This document shows, in pieces, positions 1 to 8,763 of a stretch of 64,000 nt of DNA. Each line of letters begins with the position of its first letter. Position 1 is the stretch's first letter. The position numbers were made by a program, and so were the translations under genes. Source of the DNA: Tardiphaga robiniae (lineage in GTDB: Bacteria > Pseudomonadota > Alphaproteobacteria > Rhizobiales > Xanthobacteraceae); the NCBI RefSeq assembly GCF_013359755.1, contig NZ_JABMCJ010000092.1:248001-312000 (forward strand), read 5' to 3'. Below the pieces are notes generated by a model. That model saw nothing but the letters and a program-made list of their open reading frames with translations, was not told where the DNA came from and did not search any database.

Positions 1-1255
1 GCAGTTTAACCGGGACGAGATCGTCATCGCCTTGCGCGAGGCGTGGGCCGGCAAAGCGCACCAGCACACCGCCTGCATCGATCCAGGCATTCAGACGCTC
101 GCGGATTTCCGGCGACAGCGTGCCGACATCGGCCAGCACGATCATCGGAAGTTTCTGGTCCAAAAATTGCGTGATCGCCTGTTGCGGCGCCCCGCGATCG
201 CCGAGGCGGACGTCAGCGAATGGCGCCAGCGCGCGCGTTAGATAGAAGGTCGAGGCTAGCAGCGGCTGCGCGGTATCGTTGGTGGCGCCCGAAACGATGC
301 CGATGGCGCGACGGCGCCAGCGCTTGTCGAGCAGTTGCACGGCGCCGGCGGAGCGTTCGCCGGTGATTTCAAGCCGCGCGATGTCGTTGCGCAGTTCCAC
401 GGGCAGATCGAACGAGGCTTCGGTCTCGCGGTCGTTCGGTGTGAACAGGAACTTGGCTTCGCCAACCGGCGATCCCTTCTGGTCGAGGCCGCGCACCACG
501 CCGCCGTCCGGGCCGCCGCTATTGGCGCGCAGCACCTTCACGGTCATCTTCGCCGCGGCATTTTCCGCTGCGACCAGCGCATGGGCCGGCGTGGCGCCGC
601 CGTCATAGATGGTCAGTGTGCGGTCGCCGATGGTCTTCGCAAGGCCTTGCGTGAAATCCGCGCCACGGCCGGTGTCGACGCCGTCGGAGAGCCAGACGAT
701 TTCGCTGTCGCCGGTGGCCTTCAGGAAGCGCTCCAGCGCCGGCAGCGTATCGACGCGGTCGATGGCATAGGGCTTCGGCGAGAGCTGGCGCAGCGCGACG
801 CGTGCGGTGCCGCCGGGTAGCATTGTGATGTCGCGGTTCGGTTCCGACAGCGGAACAAGGGCCACGCCGCGGCGATTGCTGTCGGCATTGGCAATCAGCT
901 CATCCGCCGCCTTGACGCGAGCGTCCCAGCTCGCCGCGGCGCTCCAGCCATCGTCCAGCAAAATCGTCAGCGGGGCGTTGCTGCCGGCAGCTCCGGTCTG
1001 CGGATTCCAGACCGGGCCGGCGGCAGCAAAGATGATCAGTGCCGCAGCCAGCAGGCGCAGCAGTGTCAGCCACCACGGCGAGCGCGACGGGGTCTCTTCC
1101 TTCGGCGTGATATCGAACAGCAGACGTGTCGGCGGAAACGCGATGCGCTGCGGGCGCGGTGGCATCACGCGCAGCAACCACCATAGCACCGGAAGGCTGA
1201 TCAGGCCGAGCAGCAGCAGCGGTTGGGCGAAGGCGAGCGGAAAGCCACCGATCAT
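1..1255 (-). CDS. DUF4159-type membrane protein with BatA-like N-terminus (partial)
   Basis: The reading frame starts at an ATG that overlaps the stop of the DUF58 gene (ATGA) and stays open to the left edge, so the C-terminus is missing. The first ~90 residues look like the BatA/aerotolerance N-terminal region: a membrane segment near residues 6-26, an Arg/Pro-rich loop (RVMPPRPQRIAFPPTRLLFD), then a second membrane segment near 60-78. A von Willebrand-A-like region follows (TILLDDGWS, then WLSDGVDTG). Rhizobial homologues of this build carry a C-terminal DUF4159 domain, which would lie beyond the edge. It is the third gene of a MoxR / DUF58 / membrane protein operon, a set proposed in other bacteria to be a chaperone or assembly system at the membrane. 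The exact substrate is unknown. Confidence 0.8.
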   Translation of the reverse strand, partial: MIGGFPLAFAQPLLLLGLISLPVLWWLLRVMPPRPQRIAFPPTRLLFDITPKEETPSRSPWWLTLLRLLAAALIIFAAAGPVWNPQTGAAGSNAPLTILLDDGWSAAASWDARVKAADELIANADSNRRGVALVPLSEPNRDITMLPGGTARVALRQLSPKPYAIDRVDTLPALERFLKATGDSEIVWLSDGVDTGRGADFTQGLAKTIGDRTLTIYDGGATPAHALVAAENAAAKMTVKVLRANSGGPDGGVVRGLDQKGSPVGEAKFLFTPNDRETEASFDLPVELRNDIARLEITGERSAGAVQLLDKRWRRRAIGIVSGATNDTAQPLLASTFYLTRALAPFADVRLGDRGAPQQAITQFLDQKLPMIVLADVGTLSPEIRERLNAWIDAGGVLVRFAGPRLAQGDDDLVPVKL

Positions 1256-2196
1256 GCTGAACGTCCTGCCTTGACCATGCTGCCGCCGCCGGCAGATTTG
1301 TTGACCATCATGCCGCCATGCAGGAACAGCAGCAGCTCAGCCGCCGAGCGGCTGGTGGTGTGTGTCGAGAACAGCCAGCCGAGTTTGGCGGTTTCAGCGC
1401 GGATTTCCTCGCGATGCGCGGCGACGCGGGCGACGTAGTCTTCGGCCCAGGTCTGTGCACGGCCGGCGGTGATGACATTGCCGCTTTCCGGCTCGACGAA
1501 TTCGACGCGGCCGGAATAAGGGAAACTCTCCTCGGCGGGATCGACGACCTGCACCAGTGCGCCATGCGCGCCGGATGACGACAGACCGGCCAGCATCTCC
1601 TTGATCTCCGGCATCGGCGACCAGAAGTCGCCGAGCACCACGATCTCGGCCAGTGCTGAGGGCACAAACGAAGGTGGCAGGCTGGCGCGGTTCGTCGTGT
1701 CGTGCAGCATCGCCTGCGCCATCTTGTCGATGACGCTGCGGCTGGACGTCGGATTCATCAGGCCGGGCACGCCGACGCGTTCACCGCCGGCCACCAGCAA
1801 TTCAGCCAGTGCGAAGGTGACGATCAGCGCGCGTTCGAGCTTGCTGTCGCGCGCGCCCTTGGAGGCAAAGGCCATCGACAGCGACCGGTCCGGCCACAGC
1901 CAGACTGTGTGCGCGGCTTCCCATTCCTGCTCGCGGACATACAAATGATCGTCGCGCGCCGAACGGCGCCAGTCGACATTCTGCGACGGTTCGCCGGAGA
2001 CGAAGCGACGATATTGCCAGAAACTTTCGCCATGGCCGGCGCGGCGCCGGCCATGCAGGCCATGGATGACGGTCGCAGCAATGCGCCGGGCCTCCAGCAC
2101 CAGACGTGGCAATGACGCAGCAAGCGAACGGCTTTCACCATCGGCGCGGCGGACTGCGATGATCTCCTGCGTGGCGTGATCCGGCGCTGCGGCCAT
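1252..2196 (-). CDS. DUF58 domain protein
   Basis: This 314-residue protein carries the DUF58 core: GHGESFWQYRRFVSGEP followed by NVDWRRSARDDHLYVREQEWE near residues 55-95. DUF58 proteins resemble von Willebrand factor A domains and are almost always encoded beside a MoxR ATPase. The ATG overlaps the TAA of the moxR gene by one base (TAATG), and its own stop overlaps the next gene, so all three are probably translationally coupled. No signal peptide or membrane segment is obvious, so it is likely a cytoplasmic partner of the MoxR ATPase. The family's molecular role is not settled. Confidence 0.88.
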   Translation of the reverse strand: MAAAPDHATQEIIAVRRADGESRSLAASLPRLVLEARRIAATVIHGLHGRRRAGHGESFWQYRRFVSGEPSQNVDWRRSARDDHLYVREQEWEAAHTVWLWPDRSLSMAFASKGARDSKLERALIVTFALAELLVAGGERVGVPGLMNPTSSRSVIDKMAQAMLHDTTNRASLPPSFVPSALAEIVVLGDFWSPMPEIKEMLAGLSSSGAHGALVQVVDPAEESFPYSGRVEFVEPESGNVITAGRAQTWAEDYVARVAAHREEIRAETAKLGWLFSTHTTSRSAAELLLFLHGGMMVNKSAGGGSMVKAGRSA

Positions 2197-3200
2197 TAAC
2201 CGATCCGCGTCTTGAGCTGACGGATGACGTCGGGGACTGTGCGACCTTCGGCACGCGCCGAGAAGGTCAGCGCCATACGATGCTTCAGGATCGGTTCGGC
2301 GAGATAGAGCACGTCGTCGATCGACGGCGCGAGACGGCCATCGAGCAATGCACGGGCACGCACTGCCAGCATCAGCGACTGTGACGCGCGAGGACCTGGG
2401 CCCCAGGCGATCAGCTTGCTGGCATCGCCTGCGTCCGGTCCCGGACGTGCCGAGCGCACCAATGTAAGAATCGCTTCGACCACGCTGTCGCCGACCGGCA
2501 GACGGCGGATTAGGCGCTGCGCGGTAATCAGCGTTTCAGCGGTCACGGCAGCCTTGGCGATGGTTTCTTCGGCGCCGGTGGTTTCGAACAGGATGCGGCG
2601 TTCAGCATCGCGATCCGGATAATCGACGTCGATCTCCATCAGGAAGCGATCGAGCTGCGCTTCCGGCAGCGGATAGGTGCCTTCCTGCTCCAGCGGATTC
2701 TGCGTGGCCAGCACATGGAACGGCTTCGGCAGATCGTGCCGGGCGCCGGCGACGGTGATGTGCTGTTCCTGCATCGCCTGCAGCAATGCGGATTGCGTGC
2801 GCGGCGAGGCGCGGTTGATTTCGTCGGCCATCAGAAGCTGTGCGAAGACAGGTCCCGAGATGAAGCGGAACGAGCGCTTGCCGGCGACGCTCTCGTCCAG
2901 CACTTCGGCGCCGAGAATGTCTGAAGGCATCAGGTCGGGGGTGAACTGGATGCGCTTGGCATCGAGGCCGAGCGTGACGCCCAGCGTTTCCACCAGCTTG
3001 GTTTTGGCGAGGCCCGGAACACCGATCAGCAGCGCATGGCCGCCGGACAGAATGGTCACCAGCGTGTTTTCGACGACGCGTTCCTGGCCGAAGATGACAG
3101 TGGAGATAGCTTCCTTGGCGGCGCGCATCTGGCCAGCCACCTGTTCCGCGGAGCGGACAATCACGTCTTCGAGTTTCTCGACACTGTCAGCGCCAGCCAT
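2196..3200 (-). CDS. MoxR-family AAA+ ATPase
   Basis: A 334-residue AAA+ ATPase. Walker A is GVPGLAKT at residues 60-67, Walker B LLMADEINRA at about 122-131, sensor 1 ATQNP at about 165-169, and the AQLDRF segment follows near 181. MoxR ATPases act as chaperones that help assemble or activate partner proteins, often ones with VWA-like domains. I place the start at 3200 rather than the upstream in-frame ATG at 3245, because GAAGGAG lies just before it (3207-3213) and the extra 15 residues are not family-like. First gene of the operon with the DUF58 and DUF4159 genes; its promoter should lie between 3201 and the divergent gene. Confidence 0.92.
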   Translation of the reverse strand: MAGADSVEKLEDVIVRSAEQVAGQMRAAKEAISTVIFGQERVVENTLVTILSGGHALLIGVPGLAKTKLVETLGVTLGLDAKRIQFTPDLMPSDILGAEVLDESVAGKRSFRFISGPVFAQLLMADEINRASPRTQSALLQAMQEQHITVAGARHDLPKPFHVLATQNPLEQEGTYPLPEAQLDRFLMEIDVDYPDRDAERRILFETTGAEETIAKAAVTAETLITAQRLIRRLPVGDSVVEAILTLVRSARPGPDAGDASKLIAWGPGPRASQSLMLAVRARALLDGRLAPSIDDVLYLAEPILKHRMALTFSARAEGRTVPDVIRQLKTRIG

Positions 3201-3461
3201 CCATTGCTCCTTCGGGTGAACGGCGCCTGAAACACGCCGCCGCATTTGTCGTCACGCCATCTTAGTATTCCATGGACCTGATGCTAAACTTAAGCGAAGG
3301 CCATGTATTTGTTGAATTAAACTATCCCCACAATATCGGGATGCGGCTATGAACTGCATCACGTTGTGGCGAGTTTGAATGTGACACCGCACGTTTCAAG
3401 ACTTGAGGTTCAAGACTTGCACCAAACGTGCCAAATGGCAGTGGTAAAGTCAGGGCAAACA

Positions 3462-4073
3462 ATGGCGAAGCAAGGGCAGATCGCAAATCAGGGGCTGGAT
3501 GGCCTGACAACTGCGGCGAAGGATGCGGCGGCCAACGGTAAAGCCGGCAAGGGCCTGCCGCCGGTGCATCTGTGGAATCCGCCATTCTGCGGCGATCTCG
3601 ACATGCGAATCGCTGGCGATGGTACGTGGTTCTATTTGGGGACGCCGATCGGCCGGCCCGCATTGGTGCGGTTGTTCTCAACGATCCTGAAGCGTGAGGG
3701 CGGCAAGCACTTTCTCGTGACCCCCGTGGAAAAGGTCGGCATCACCGTGGACGATGCCCCATTTCTCGCCGTCGAGATGCTCAAGGAGCAGGACACGCGC
3801 GGCACGGTGTTGAAGTTTCGCACCAATGTGGACGATTGGGTGGAGTGTGACAGCATACACCGGCTGCGATTCGAGATGGCTGAGGACGGCGGGTTGACGC
3901 CCTATCTGCATGTCCGCAGTGACCTATGGGCCAAGGTGACGCGGGCGGTCTATTACGATCTGGTTGACATGGGCGAGGAGCGGATGGTCGATGGTACTGC
4001 GATGTTCGGCATCGCCTCCGCGGGCGCGTTTTTCGCCATGGCCGATGCGGAGCAGGTGAGGGAAGCTACATAA
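3462..4073 (+). CDS. DUF1285 family protein
   Basis: About 203 residues if started at the ATG at 3462 (MAKQGQIANQG). A longer frame begins with GTG at 3366, but its first 32 residues look non-conserved and no ribosome site precedes it. The body (LWNPPFCGDLDMRIAGDGTW, then GTPIGRPALVRLFSTILKRE) is characteristic of DUF1285, a small alpha/beta family of unknown function common in proteobacteria. The stop codon is directly followed by the GTG of the Nudix gene, so the two are probably co-transcribed and perhaps coupled. The 261 bases upstream, shared with the divergent moxR gene, must hold both promoters; I cannot identify clear boxes there. Confidence 0.82.
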   Translation: MAKQGQIANQGLDGLTTAAKDAAANGKAGKGLPPVHLWNPPFCGDLDMRIAGDGTWFYLGTPIGRPALVRLFSTILKREGGKHFLVTPVEKVGITVDDAPFLAVEMLKEQDTRGTVLKFRTNVDDWVECDSIHRLRFEMAEDGGLTPYLHVRSDLWAKVTRAVYYDLVDMGEERMVDGTAMFGIASAGAFFAMADAEQVREAT

Positions 4074-4760
4074 GTGAGCCGGGCGAATGAGCCGATGCTG
4101 AAGACCGACGCGGATGCCGCGGATATCGGTTCAGTTGAGTTTTTCAAGCGGGCGAAGGCACGCCTGAATTTCGATGTGCCAGAGGGGCTCACCGATGCCA
4201 GCATCATTCCCGTCACCGGCGATGCCGGCAACGACCGCATGATCCAGATTGTGGCGCAGGAGCGGCCGATCCGTCCGGCCGCGGTCCTGATCGGCATCGT
4301 CGAACACGAACAACCAACCGTGCTGCTTACCCAGCGCTCCGCGCATCTCAACGATCATGCCGGACAGATCTCGTTTCCCGGTGGCAAGATCGATCCGACC
4401 GATGTCTCGCCGCTGGACGCCGCGTTGCGCGAGGCCGAGGAGGAAATCGGTCTCGATCGCTCCTTCGTCGAGCCGATCGGCTATCTCGACCTGTATGCGA
4501 CCGGCTTCGGCTTTCGCATCCTGCCGACGCTGGCGCGGGTGAAGCCGGGCTTCAGTCTCACGATCAACGAGAACGAAGTCGAAAGCGCATTCGAGGTGCC
4601 GCTGGCGTTTCTGATGGACCCCGCCAATCATCAGTTGCACAGCAAGGAATTCCGCGGCATGGAGCGGTCCTATTACGCGATGCCGTTCGCCGAACGTTAT
4701 ATTTGGGGCGCTACCGCAGGCATCCTGCGCGTGCTGTATGAACGGATCGTGCTCACATGA
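4074..4760 (+). CDS. Nudix hydrolase, CoA pyrophosphatase-like
   Basis: 228 residues. The UPF0035 signature LLTQRSAHLNDHAGQISFPG (about 84-103) typical of CoA diphosphatases (NudL/PCD1 type) runs straight into a Nudix box, G-x5-E-like through REAEEEIGL at about 119-127. The family splits CoA or oxidised CoA into phosphopantetheine and adenosine bisphosphate using divalent metal. The GTG start abuts the DUF1285 stop; an ATG seven codons further in is an alternative. The 3' end overlaps the DUF6111 start (ATGA). CoA activity is inferred from the signature; the Nudix fold is firm. Confidence 0.9.
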   Translation: MSRANEPMLKTDADAADIGSVEFFKRAKARLNFDVPEGLTDASIIPVTGDAGNDRMIQIVAQERPIRPAAVLIGIVEHEQPTVLLTQRSAHLNDHAGQISFPGGKIDPTDVSPLDAALREAEEEIGLDRSFVEPIGYLDLYATGFGFRILPTLARVKPGFSLTINENEVESAFEVPLAFLMDPANHQLHSKEFRGMERSYYAMPFAERYIWGATAGILRVLYERIVLT

Positions 4761-5020
4761 TCCGTCCGGTTCTGACCGAAGTCGGCATTTTCCTCATCCC
4801 GTTCGCTCTTTATGCCATTTTCCTCATCGCGACCAAGAATGGCGTGACACTGAAATCGTCATGGCCGATGCCGGTGATGATCAGGCTCGCCATCGCTGCC
4901 GCCGTGCTGGTGATTGTCAGCCTCGTGCTGCTGGCGCAGTTTTCCGGCGCGCCGCCGGGATCGACCTATGTCCCGGCGCATATCGAAAACGGCAGGCTCG
5001 TTCCCGGGGTCGAAAAATGA
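4757..5020 (+). CDS. DUF6111 family small membrane protein
   Basis: 87 residues with two clear membrane segments (about 7-24 and 42-62) and a short hydrophilic tail ending HIENGRLVPGVEK. This matches DUF6111, a family I know only from alphaproteobacteria and always beside the CCA tRNA nucleotidyltransferase and the Nudix gene. Start overlaps the Nudix stop (ATGA) and its own stop overlaps the CCA gene start (ATGA), which suggests tight coupling. Function unknown; being a membrane protein between two nucleotide-handling enzymes gives no clear hint. Confidence 0.85.
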   Translation: MIRPVLTEVGIFLIPFALYAIFLIATKNGVTLKSSWPMPVMIRLAIAAAVLVIVSLVLLAQFSGAPPGSTYVPAHIENGRLVPGVEK

Positions 5021-6270
5021 GCGTGCGCAAACTGCACGACGCGCCGTGGCTCACGTCAGGACCGTCCGGGCAGGTGCTGGCGCTGCTCAATGGCAATGGC
5101 GAGGAAGCCCGCGCGGTCGGCGGCGCTGTGCGCAACGCTCTGATGAAATTGCCAGTGGGCGAAATCGATATAGCCACGACGGCCATGCCCGATGAAGTGA
5201 TCCGCCGCGCCAAGGCGGCCCATATCAAGAGCGTCCCGACGGGCATTGAGCACGGTACGGTGACGCTGGTGGTCGATGGCGCACCGTTCGAGGTCACGAC
5301 ATTGCGCGAAGACGTCGAGACCTTTGGCCGCAAGGCCAAGGTGGCGTTCGGGCGCGACTGGAAGCGCGATGCCGAACGACGTGATTTCACGATGAACGGC
5401 CTTTCGGCATCCATCGACGGCGTGGTGCATGATCATGTCGGAGGCCTGTCCGATCTCGATGCCCGGCGGGTGCGCTTCATCGGCGATCCCGACCGGCGCA
5501 TCGCCGAAGACTATCTGCGTATTCTCAGGTTCTTCCGCATTCATGCCGCCTATGGCGCCGGGACGCCGGATCGCGAGGGCTATCTCGCCAGCATTCGTGG
5601 CCGTGATGGACTGGCGGGAATATCGGCCGAACGTATCAGGATGGAGCTGCTGAAGCTGCTGGTGGCCGATGGGGCCTTCACGGCGGTGGATGCGATGGTC
5701 GATGCCGGCCTGATGCTACGGATCGCGGGCGGCGTCACCTACAAGGGACCATTCGCGGCGATGATCGCCATCGAGCAGGTGCTTGGGCAAAAACCCGATG
5801 CGGTTCTGCGGCTTGGCGCGCTCGGCGTGGCCGTCACCGAGGATGCGCGGCGGCTTGCGCAAAAGCTGCGGCTGTCCAATGACGAAACAAAGGCCTTGGA
5901 TTCCATGGGCCATCGCTGGTGGCGGCTGAAGGGCATGGATGAATCCCATGCCCGGCGGCGGCTCTATCGCTTGGGCGAAACCCGTTATCGCAACCGCATG
6001 ATGCTCGCCTGGGCCCGCGCCGGCCGCGATGCCGATGTAGAGGCGTGGAAAACGCTCGTAACCTTGCCGGAACGATGGACACCGCCGGTGTTTCCGCTCA
6101 GGGCCGCCGACTTCATGGCGCGCGGCATCGCCAAGGGCCCGGCGCTCGGCCATGTGCTGGCGCTGGCGGAAGATGCCTGGCTGGCGCTGGACTTTCCGAT
6201 GGAGGTCGATGTGTTGACTGTTATCGCCGACCAAACGATTGCGCGATTCAAGCACGACCATCAGCTCTAA
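5017..6270 (+). CDS. CCA tRNA nucleotidyltransferase
   Basis: 417 residues, class II nucleotidyltransferase/poly(A) polymerase fold. It adds or repairs the 3' CCA of tRNAs. Visible motifs: ARAVGGAVRNALMKLPVGEIDIATTA (G-loop and metal site, about residues 30-55), RDFTMNGLS (about 124), and the RNA/nucleotide motif EDYLRILRFFRIHAAYG (about 166). The usual GGxVRD and DxD appear as GGAVRN and EID, a variation I believe occurs in alphaproteobacteria, so activity is likely kept. I use the ATG at 5017, overlapping the DUF6111 stop; the longer upstream frame reads through that gene in another phase and is not real. Confidence 0.93.
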   Translation: MSVRKLHDAPWLTSGPSGQVLALLNGNGEEARAVGGAVRNALMKLPVGEIDIATTAMPDEVIRRAKAAHIKSVPTGIEHGTVTLVVDGAPFEVTTLREDVETFGRKAKVAFGRDWKRDAERRDFTMNGLSASIDGVVHDHVGGLSDLDARRVRFIGDPDRRIAEDYLRILRFFRIHAAYGAGTPDREGYLASIRGRDGLAGISAERIRMELLKLLVADGAFTAVDAMVDAGLMLRIAGGVTYKGPFAAMIAIEQVLGQKPDAVLRLGALGVAVTEDARRLAQKLRLSNDETKALDSMGHRWWRLKGMDESHARRRLYRLGETRYRNRMMLAWARAGRDADVEAWKTLVTLPERWTPPVFPLRAADFMARGIAKGPALGHVLALAEDAWLALDFPMEVDVLTVIADQTIARFKHDHQL

Positions 6271-6284
6271 GTCTCGACGGTACC

Positions 6285-7148
6285 ATGAAGCACGTCATTC
6301 GCCCCGGTTCTGCCGATATCAGCGATGATGCCGACGTCGTTGTGCCGTGGTGGAGTTTTACCAAGACGCTGATTGCCGCCGCGGCACTGACCATGGTGCG
6401 TGATGGACAGTTGCGTCTGGATGATGCGTTGCCGGGCGAGTCCTTTACGCTCCGCCAGTTGTTGCAGCATCGCGCCGGTCTGGCCGACTACGGTTCTGTT
6501 ACGGCCTACCATGCGGCTGTCGCTGCCGGTGAAGACGCCTGGCCGGTGGATCAGCTGCTGCACTCAGTTTCTGCTCTGCATGCCGGAATTGAGCCGGGCC
6601 ATTTCGCCTATTCGAATGTCGGCTATTTGCTGGTCCGGGAACATCTCGAACGCGTGAGCGGGCTGGGGCTCGATGCCTTGATACGACACCGGTTGCTCGA
6701 ACCCTTCGGTGTGGTCGGGCCGCGCATCGCCAATCAACGCAGCGATCTCGCCGATGTCCGGATGGGCAATGCGCAGTCCTACGATCCGCGCTGGGTCTAT
6801 CACGGGCTGGCGGTCGGGACATTGCGCGATGCCGCAATGCTATTGCACCGCTTGATGACGACGGACTTGCTGCCTGTGGGGCTGCGCGACGAGATGTGCC
6901 ACGGAATCGCAGTGGGTGATCCCGGTACAGGACGTCCGTGGCAACACGCGGCTTACGGCCTTGGCGTTATGGCTGGAACGACAACCAGTAATTTACGCGT
7001 CGTCGGGCATACCGGCGGAGGTCCGGGCAGTGGCATCGCCGTCTATCATTGTCCCGAACATGCGCAAGCAACCGTTGCGGTCTTCGCGACCGACGGTGCT
7101 GCAGGCAATATCGAGGCGGACGCGTTCAAACTCGGTCTGCAAAGATGA
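6285..7148 (+). CDS. Serine hydrolase of the beta-lactamase / class C family
   Basis: 287 residues. The three active-site elements of the beta-lactamase/transpeptidase-like superfamily are present: SFTK (S24-K27), YSN (Y109-N111) and HTGG (about 242-245). No signal peptide is seen, so it is probably cytoplasmic, more like the EstB-type esterases than a true beta-lactamase. The N-terminus is short, with SxxK only 24 residues in, but no better upstream start exists once the CCA gene stop at 6270 is respected. It begins 14 bases after the CCA gene and may share its transcript. Substrate cannot be predicted. Confidence 0.85.
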   Translation: MKHVIRPGSADISDDADVVVPWWSFTKTLIAAAALTMVRDGQLRLDDALPGESFTLRQLLQHRAGLADYGSVTAYHAAVAAGEDAWPVDQLLHSVSALHAGIEPGHFAYSNVGYLLVREHLERVSGLGLDALIRHRLLEPFGVVGPRIANQRSDLADVRMGNAQSYDPRWVYHGLAVGTLRDAAMLLHRLMTTDLLPVGLRDEMCHGIAVGDPGTGRPWQHAAYGLGVMAGTTTSNLRVVGHTGGGPGSGIAVYHCPEHAQATVAVFATDGAAGNIEADAFKLGLQR

Positions 7149-7156
7149 GCAACAAG

Positions 7157-7186
7157 CCGCCGCCGGACATTTGCGCCCGGCGGCGG
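7157..7186. terminator. GC-rich hairpin between convergent genes
   Basis: CCGCCGCCGG (7157-7166) and CCGGCGGCGG (7177-7186) form a perfect 10-bp stem with a 10-base loop in the 47-bp gap between the serine hydrolase and the converging DUF2158 gene. There is no T-run on either side, so it is a hairpin that could protect 3' ends or stop both transcripts, not a textbook intrinsic terminator. Confidence 0.45.
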
Positions 7187-7195
7187 ACGGCCTGA

Positions 7196-7447
7196 TCAGG
7201 CCACTTTGCTCTTGTGCTCTTCTTCTTCGTCGTCGTGTTCTTCAGCTTCGTCCTCTTCGCTCTCGTCTTCGTCGTCATGCGGGATGACGAGGGCGAGTTC
7301 GAGCACGGCACGCGGAAGGGTCTCGCGGAACAGATCGCCTTCCTCGCCCAGCCAGATGCATTCGATGTTGTCGCCGTCAACGTCGGCCACGGTCAGCGGG
7401 CAACCGCCCGACTTCAGCATGACGACATCGCCTGATTTCAATTCCAT
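7196..7447 (-). CDS. DUF2158 (YodC-like) small protein with acidic tail
   Basis: 83 residues. The first ~35 match the DUF2158/YodC domain (KSGDVVMLKSGGCPLTVADV), a small beta-barrel-like module of unknown function. The last ~28 residues are almost wholly Asp, Glu, Lys and His (DDEDESEEDEAEEHDDEEEE), an extreme acidic tail not usual for the short YodC form. The tail might bind metal or basic proteins, but that is inference. An overlapping frame at 7126-7380 is its shadow. Confidence 0.8.
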   Translation of the reverse strand: MELKSGDVVMLKSGGCPLTVADVDGDNIECIWLGEEGDLFRETLPRAVLELALVIPHDDEDESEEDEAEEHDDEEEEHKSKVA

Positions 7448-7529
7448 GGTCGGCTCCCGAAATGTGTTTGACGCGTGCTGAGTCTAGCTGCGCGTCATGA
7501 CAGGCCGAACACGGAGATGTTTCTACCAG

Positions 7530-8252
7530 CTATTTTTGCTGAAGCAGTTTTGCGAGTTCCGCGCTGAGGCCGACGCTCTCCAGCGCAGGCGGCGGGCTGC
7601 TGTCGAGACCTTTCGCTGCTGCGGCGATCACGGCACGCGTGCCGGTTTCGACGGAACACAAGACGGGTACCGGCACGTCAGCTTGGATGCGAGACGCAAG
7701 GCCGGCGAGTGCTGCGCCGCCAAGGATCACGACCTCGGCCCCGTCGTCCGTGGCACATGCGGTGCAGGCGCTGGCGAGTGCGGCCAGTGCTGCATCGGGG
7801 TTTCTCGCGATATCGCCGCCGGTCGGTGCGACGGTGCGCACCTTGGCGAGCTTGTCGGCCAAGCCGATGCTCCCGACGAACTCCCGGAGCATCGGCCCCC
7901 AGAGCGCGCCGCCCGTCACAATGGCGAAACGGCCGCGTCTGGATGCTTCGATGCACGATGCCTCCGCCATGCCGACCACGGGGACATCAGCGATCTCGCG
8001 CAAAGCCAGCAGGCCAGGGTCGCCGAAACAGGCGAGATAGACGGCATCGCAGCGGTCGCGATGCGTCGCATAGGCGTCGAGCGCCGCATGGCCTGCGATG
8101 GCCGCCGAGGCGCGCGTCGAGATGTAACGCGCTCCGAACCGGCCGGTCACCGGCACAAAGGTCGCGACATCGCCGGCTATGACCTCGACATGCCGTTTCA
8201 CCAGCGTGGTGACGCTCTCGGTGGTGTTGGGATTGATCAACAGAATGCGCAC
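7530..8252 (-). CDS. Asp/Glu/hydantoin racemase family protein
   Basis: About 240 residues from the GTG at 8252, where the family N-terminus (RILLINPNTTESVT) begins; the ATG at 8336 would add 28 unrelated residues. Members racemise amino acids or hydantoins using two cysteines. The first is present (YLACFGDPG, C75), but at the second site the usual LGC reads VILGGAALAGL (Gly near 178-179). I recall LGG-type subgroups, so the protein may still be folded and active on something else, but classic two-base racemisation is doubtful. Neighbouring genes do not suggest a hydantoin pathway. Confidence 0.78.
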   Translation of the reverse strand: MRILLINPNTTESVTTLVKRHVEVIAGDVATFVPVTGRFGARYISTRASAAIAGHAALDAYATHRDRCDAVYLACFGDPGLLALREIADVPVVGMAEASCIEASRRGRFAIVTGGALWGPMLREFVGSIGLADKLAKVRTVAPTGGDIARNPDAALAALASACTACATDDGAEVVILGGAALAGLASRIQADVPVPVLCSVETGTRAVIAAAAKGLDSSPPPALESVGLSAELAKLLQQK

Positions 8253-8359
8253 AGGGGGGCTCTCGATGAGTCCGTCCACTATAGGCGTCAGCGCGGGAAA
8301 TGCACGGCGATCATCGAAACGCATGCGGGAGCGCATATGGCGTGCCGCTCGCGGTGGTC

Positions 8360-8734
8360 TTAGCTACCGGCGCCGTAATAGGCTTCGCTGCGGATGATCT
8401 GGTGATCGGCGTCGAAATCCATCATTTCGCAGGCCCGAGTCGGTCCACCGGGCAGCGGCGCGCTCCACCAGACCGTCAGGCGCTGTAACTCGCCGTCCCA
8501 GGCGGTGCTTTCCAGGGTGAGGCGCGGCTCTGTCAGCCCGCCATAGGCCGCATGCCAGTAGGTGCGAATGGCGTCGCGTCCCTTTATGGTGGATGATCCC
8601 GCCAGTTTCGTTGCCAGCGGGCTGCGCATCTCACCTTCGGGAGCAAAATGATTAACGATCGTATCGATCGCAAGCCGATTCCAGTCGGTAGCCCATTGCT
8701 GCGCGAATGCCATCGCGTCCTGCCGCGTCAACAT
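8360..8734 (-). CDS. Nuclear transport factor 2-like (SnoaL-type) protein
   Basis: 124 residues from the ATG at 8734, preceded by GGGAGACAGG; an ATG 13 codons earlier is less likely. The sequence (AFAQQWATDWNRLAIDTIVNHFAPEGEMRSP..., then KGRDAIRTYWHAA) is typical of the cone-shaped NTF2-like fold used by SnoaL cyclases, isomerases and many unknown small enzymes. It is divergent from the MarR gene with only 29 bp between the starts, so the two share regulatory DNA and it may be a MarR target. Confidence 0.75.
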   Translation of the reverse strand: MLTRQDAMAFAQQWATDWNRLAIDTIVNHFAPEGEMRSPLATKLAGSSTIKGRDAIRTYWHAAYGGLTEPRLTLESTAWDGELQRLTVWWSAPLPGGPTRACEMMDFDADHQIIRSEAYYGAGS

Positions 8735-8763
8735 GCATCCTGTCTCCCTGTCGTGAGCCTTCG

